Part shown: positions 61,213 to 64,000 of the stretch, piece after piece
Layout of the letters: each line of letters starts with the position of its first letter
Position numbering within the stretch: the stretch's first letter is position 1
Origin: Mycobacteriales bacterium
Lineage (GTDB): Bacteria > Actinomycetota > Actinomycetes > DATLTS01
DNA: 64,000 bases
Direction: 5' to 3'
Assembly (NCBI GenBank): GCA_035533475.1
Contig: DATLTS010000015.1
Coordinates: forward strand, 44,164-108,163
The notes under the pieces: model-generated
Databases searched by the model: none
What the model was told of the DNA's origin: nothing
The model's input: the letters and a program-made list of their open reading frames with translations, nothing else
Made by a program: the position numbers and the translations under genes

Positions 61213-61721
61213 CCGTCACGAACGTCGAGAAGGACGCTGCGAGCCTGACCATGACGATCACCGCCGACCTCGACGCCCCAGTGGCCCGCGCCTGGAAGCT
61301 GTGGGAGGACCCCCGACAGCTCGAACGGTGGTGGGGGCCTCCGATGTATCCGGCGACCTTCGTCGAGCACGACCTCGCGCCAGGCGCCACGACCACCTAC
61401 TTCATGACCGGTCCCGGGGGCGACCAGCCTCGCGGCTGGTGGCGGGTGCTCGCGGCCGATGCGCCTCACCACCTCGAGTTCGAGAGCGGGTTCGCCGACG
61501 ACACGGGACGCCCGAACCCGAACATGCCGACGATGATCATCCGGGCCGACCTGCACGAGCACGACGGTGGCACCCGCATGACGATCGCGACGACGTTCCC
61601 GTCGCTCGCCGCCATGGAACAGATCCTCGCCATGGGCATGGAGGAAGGCATGACTGCCGCGATCGGTCAGATCGATGACATCCTCGGGGCCGAGATTCAG
61701 CAGCAGCCGCATCAGCAGTAG
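61209..61721 (+). CDS. SRPBCC/AHSA1 family protein
   Basis: 170 residues: LTMTITADLDAPVARAWKLWEDPRQLERWWGPPMYPATFVEHDL is the AHSA1-like START-fold opening; RGWWRVLAADAPHHLEFESGF, then TRMTIATTFPSLAAMEQILAMGMEEGM completes the fold. Hydrophobic ligand-binding proteins of this type often pair with ArsR regulators, as here by an ATGA overlap. Ligand unknown. The end is Gln/His-rich. Confidence 0.87.
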   Translation: MTVTNVEKDAASLTMTITADLDAPVARAWKLWEDPRQLERWWGPPMYPATFVEHDLAPGATTTYFMTGPGGDQPRGWWRVLAADAPHHLEFESGFADDTGRPNPNMPTMIIRADLHEHDGGTRMTIATTFPSLAAMEQILAMGMEEGMTAAIGQIDDILGAEIQQQPHQQ

Positions 61722-61788
61722 TGGTAGGCGACGCCATGTCAAGGCTGCTCGGCATGGCGTCCCATGACTGACTGGATGGCTATCTTCT

Positions 61789-61905
61789 CAACGGCTCGTC
61801 CATCTGCTTGGAGGACGTTGGACCCTGGCGGTCCTCGGTGAGTTAGCTGACCAGGGGCGTCGCTATCACGACTTGCACGACGCCTTAGACGGGATTCCCC
61901 ACCAG
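61789..61905 (+). pseudogene. HxlR-family regulator fragment
   Basis: One frame reads QRLVHLLGGRWTLAVLGELA, then DQGRRYHDLHDALDGIPHQ, matching the HTH core of HxlR regulators (GGKWTLxVLxxLxxGPxRFxELxRxxPGIS). There is no start codon or C-terminal half, and the frame leaves the family immediately after. A gene remnant in the island. Confidence 0.55.
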
Positions 61906-62228
61906 TCCGCGTCGTCGCCGAGCGGCCGCGCCCAAGCCGTGAACATCTCGGGCGCGAAGTTGACCGGAAGGACGTTGCTCGTCAGCGCGAGCGCGCCTGC
62001 CATCGCCGCGTAACCCCGTGGGGTCCAACCGCCATCAGCGAAACCGATATGGAGAACGGATTCCTACTAGGCAACAGAGTTGACCGTCGCGTGGTTCCCT
62101 AGAATTCGCGTGATCGAAGTTCAAGTAGCCAGAGTGCCGCAGGCAGCTACTGCGGTGGCGGCCCGACCCCGGCGGTGTGCCGGTTCGGCGACGTAGCGTG
62201 TCGCTCTGTACCAGGGCAGACTGGTCCG
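61906..62228. other. Gap with a minus-strand coding-like fragment
   Basis: About 320 bases. The minus-strand frame at roughly 62055 to 61866 reads HIGFADGGWTPRGYAAMAGALA, split from FAPEMFTAWARPLGDDADWWG; it looks like protein sequence but lacks a start codon and follows a stop directly. Probably another gene fragment. Confidence 0.25.
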
Positions 62229-62588
62229 ATGGATCAACCTGTCGACCTGGCCACAGCCTTGGCTCGTTTCGAGGAGCCTTGGTCCCCGCGCACGGTGGCC
62301 ACCCTCAACGACTACGACATCCGAGTTGTCAAGACCAGGGGCGAGTTCACCCGGCACAGCCACCCGGAGACCGATGAGGTCTTCCTTGTGATGAACGGCT
62401 CGCTGACCATTCGTCTCGACGACGGGGACGTCACGCTCGGACCTGGACAGCTGTACGTCATACCGCGCGGAGTGCACCACCAGCCGGTGTCGGTCGACGG
62501 CGCGGAGGTCGTTCTCATCGAGCCGAGCACGACGGTCAATACCGGAGACACCCCGAGCGAGCTCACGGCCGAGCGCCGCCCCGGATGA
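62229..62588 (+). CDS. Cupin domain protein
   Basis: 119 residues: TRGEFTRHSHPETDEVFLVMNGSLTIRLDDGDVTLGPGQLYVIPRGVHHQPVSVDGAEVVLIEP shows the two cupin motifs with three His and a Glu (HSHPETDE) and a late His (GVHHQP). Small single-domain cupins of this group bind metal and are often of unknown function. The ATG 62229 is placed after TGGTCCG, weak ribosome site. Its 3' end overlaps the next gene on the other strand by 26 bases. Confidence 0.88.
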   Translation: MDQPVDLATALARFEEPWSPRTVATLNDYDIRVVKTRGEFTRHSHPETDEVFLVMNGSLTIRLDDGDVTLGPGQLYVIPRGVHHQPVSVDGAEVVLIEPSTTVNTGDTPSELTAERRPG

Positions 62589-63420
62589 CGCCGATAGGTC
62601 GCGCGGCAACGAGACGGACGATCGGCCTGGCTGGCGTTCCAGGCGGGCGCGGGGGATCGACCACGCCGGGGGCCGCCGTCGCTGCCTGCAGGCGAGCTGC
62701 CTTGAGGTGGTGGTGGAGCAGCGAATAACGGTGGTCGTCGTCCAAGTCGAGGTGGTTCGCGAGGCGCAGCACTGCCCGCTGTTCGTTCAGGCTGATCGCG
62801 TACCAGTCCGAGCGCCGGTGCAGCTGCCGGAGCGGCAGCGCCGCTTGGCGCCGCCGGCACTCCGTCCAGGCCGTCTCAGGAAGCGCCGAGACCGCCAAGG
62901 CGGGTCGCCGGGCGGTGCCTGCTGGCGGGAGCGGGTCGAATGGGACCGCCGGGTGGTCGGCCGGGATTCCAAGCAGGCCGAGCGCCGCCTCCCGCAGCGC
63001 GCCCGCGTCGACGGCGCTGTGCGCCAGCACCTCGCCGACCGGTGCGCTGGCCTGCTCGAGGAGCACCACGACGAGGTGCGCCGGCCCGGTGGTCTCTTCG
63101 CGCCCAGCCGCCCACTGCGCTGCTGCACCCACGGCCTGGGAAGCCAGGTGGTCGTAGGAGACGCCGAGGCGTCGGCCCGCCGCCGTTGTGGCATCACTCT
63201 CCCCGGCGCCGGACCGGAGCCCGGCCGCCTCACGCGTCGGCGCGGTGCCGGGAGCCGACGCCCACCACGCTGCCAGCGGCTCGCTGCCCTCGATCGCGGC
63301 GACGAGCAGGTGCGCCGTCGTGACCACCCCGCCCTCCTGGGCGAGGGTGGCGGCTGCGACGAGCAGCGAGTCGTCGAAGCGGGCAAGGGGTTGGCGAGGG
63401 CGGCGACGCCTCCGTGGCAC
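62563..63420 (-). CDS. Protein with Clp-N-like helical repeats
   Basis: 285 residues, GTG at 63420 with GGGAGA upstream. Residues about 8-150 show a duplicated pattern: FDDSLLVAAATLAQEGGVVTTAHLLVAAIEG and HLVVVLLEQASAPVGEVLAHSAVDAGALREAALGLLGI. This resembles the Clp N-terminal repeat of ClpA/ClpC, here without an ATPase domain. The C-terminal part is uncharacterised. Longer upstream frames start without a ribosome site. Function unknown. Confidence 0.7.
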   Translation of the reverse strand: MPRRRRRPRQPLARFDDSLLVAAATLAQEGGVVTTAHLLVAAIEGSEPLAAWWASAPGTAPTREAAGLRSGAGESDATTAAGRRLGVSYDHLASQAVGAAAQWAAGREETTGPAHLVVVLLEQASAPVGEVLAHSAVDAGALREAALGLLGIPADHPAVPFDPLPPAGTARRPALAVSALPETAWTECRRRQAALPLRQLHRRSDWYAISLNEQRAVLRLANHLDLDDDHRYSLLHHHLKAARLQAATAAPGVVDPPRPPGTPARPIVRLVAARPIGVIRGGARP

Positions 63421-63490
63421 GAGGCAAGTCTCCCAGCTGTAGATCCCACCCGCTCGGCGCCTCACGCGCCGAGGATGGGAAGATCGCGCC

Positions 63491-64000
63491 ATGTGCCAGC
63501 TCCGCCCGCCCGCCCAGTGGAGCAGCGCCGTCGAGGCCGCCGACTGGATCGCGGAGCGCATCGGGCCCTTTGGCGCAGGCGTCACGTCGGTGGTCCCTGC
63601 CGGCTTCGAGGCCTACGCCCGCATCCTGCACCCGGCCGAAGAGGCCGGGCACGGCGACCGCCTGGTGCGCTGGCGGGAGGTCGCGGCCTGGAGCGGCGTG
63701 GCGCTTTGTCCCGACGCCCAGTTCCACACGATCGCCCTGCCGCCCGAAGCTCCGGCTACCCCCGCGCCCTGGAGGGGCCAGGGGCCGAGGGAGGGCCGGC
63801 TCTACCTCCCCGATGCCGAGGTGCTCGCCGAGATCATCCGGGTGTTCACCACCACCCCTGAGACCTGCTTCTTCGGCGTCTGGGACGGCTACGGCTGGGG
63901 CGGAGTGCAGTTCAGCTCGTCTCGGGCACCCGCAGGTGCTCGTCGGCGGAGGACGCAGCCGGTGACCATTCCCGACCCGGTCCCCGACGCGGTGCGCGAG
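63491..64000 (+). CDS. Conserved hypothetical protein, 3' end outside the window
   Basis: At least 170 residues and open at the window edge: MCQLRPPAQWSSAVEAADWI, SVVPAGFEAYARILHPAEEAG, ETCFFGVWDGYGWG. I have seen this pattern in actinobacterial proteins without known function. ATG 63491 follows AGGATGGGAAGATCGCGCC and is divergent from the ClpN-like gene 70 bases away. Confidence 0.65.
   Translation, partial: MCQLRPPAQWSSAVEAADWIAERIGPFGAGVTSVVPAGFEAYARILHPAEEAGHGDRLVRWREVAAWSGVALCPDAQFHTIALPPEAPATPAPWRGQGPREGRLYLPDAEVLAEIIRVFTTTPETCFFGVWDGYGWGGVQFSSSRAPAGARRRRTQPVTIPDPVPDAVRE

Noticed and set aside
62707..63861. Plus-strand frame of 384 residues opposite the ClpN-like gene
   Set aside because: Complementary shadow of two genes on the minus and plus strands, no family character.

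Overview
The window is from a high-GC actinobacterium. Supporting signs are pervasive G/C third positions, frequent GTG and TTG starts, a mycoredoxin, the AdnAB recombination nuclease, a WhiB7 regulator and an F420-type DDN reductase. From memory, the order DUF3107, TetR, moeZ, ATL, adnA-adnB, nudC, mrx1, uvrD2, whiB7, ABC1 kinase, DUF2342, PDZ-Lon protease and UPF0182 matches the conserved Mycobacterium tuberculosis block Rv3208A to Rv3193c. Genus cannot be fixed from the sequence.

Layout. 1-4.2 kb: minus-strand DUF3107, TetR, a small acidic protein, LigD polymerase domain and an EamA-like membrane protein, divergent from Ku; together a two-part NHEJ module. 4.3-11.3 kb: an S51 peptidase-like protein, an alpha/beta hydrolase, a coiled-coil protein with a Pro/Glu-rich repeat, CsbD, MoeZ, an alkyltransferase-like protein, DUF2237, DUF1697, and a HigA antitoxin beside a truncated HigB. 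11.4-22.6 kb: the DNA-repair and redox core (AdnA, AdnB, NudC, mycoredoxin, UvrD2), an acyl-CoA thioesterase, and whiB7 behind a leader that looks like a complete ribosome-sensing attenuator (uORF, two competing hairpins, promoter with an AT-rich upstream block). 22.6-35.5 kb: a phosphodiesterase with an unusual domain order, a lower-GC accessory patch (DUF2071, DCC, GAF-SpoIIE phosphatase, decayed SnoaL gene), a large cell-wall subtilase with an LAATG signal, and a G1-type glutamic peptidase. 35.6-46.5 kb: ABC1 kinase, a ThiF-like protein with an RRE-like N-terminus, DUF5679, enoyl-CoA hydratase, YgjP-type peptidase, DUF2342, an epimerase, an ECF sigma factor fused to a membrane anchor with a coupled small secreted protein, and the PDZ-Lon protease. 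46.5-52.3 kb: a multi-domain sensor kinase coupled to UPF0182, then initiator tRNA-Met with a visible promoter and terminator.

Downstream of the tRNA (52.3-64 kb) the content turns accessory: an ECF41 sigma factor with its carboxymuconolactone decarboxylase partner, a NarL two-component pair divergent from an ABC exporter, DDN, TetR, an ArsR-AHSA1 pair behind a perfect 20-bp inverted repeat, a cupin and a ClpN-like protein. It is mixed with gene fragments (serine-recombinase tail, 5'-truncated SDR, HxlR piece), as expected of an old island beside a tRNA. No rRNA, CRISPR array or intact insertion sequence was seen.
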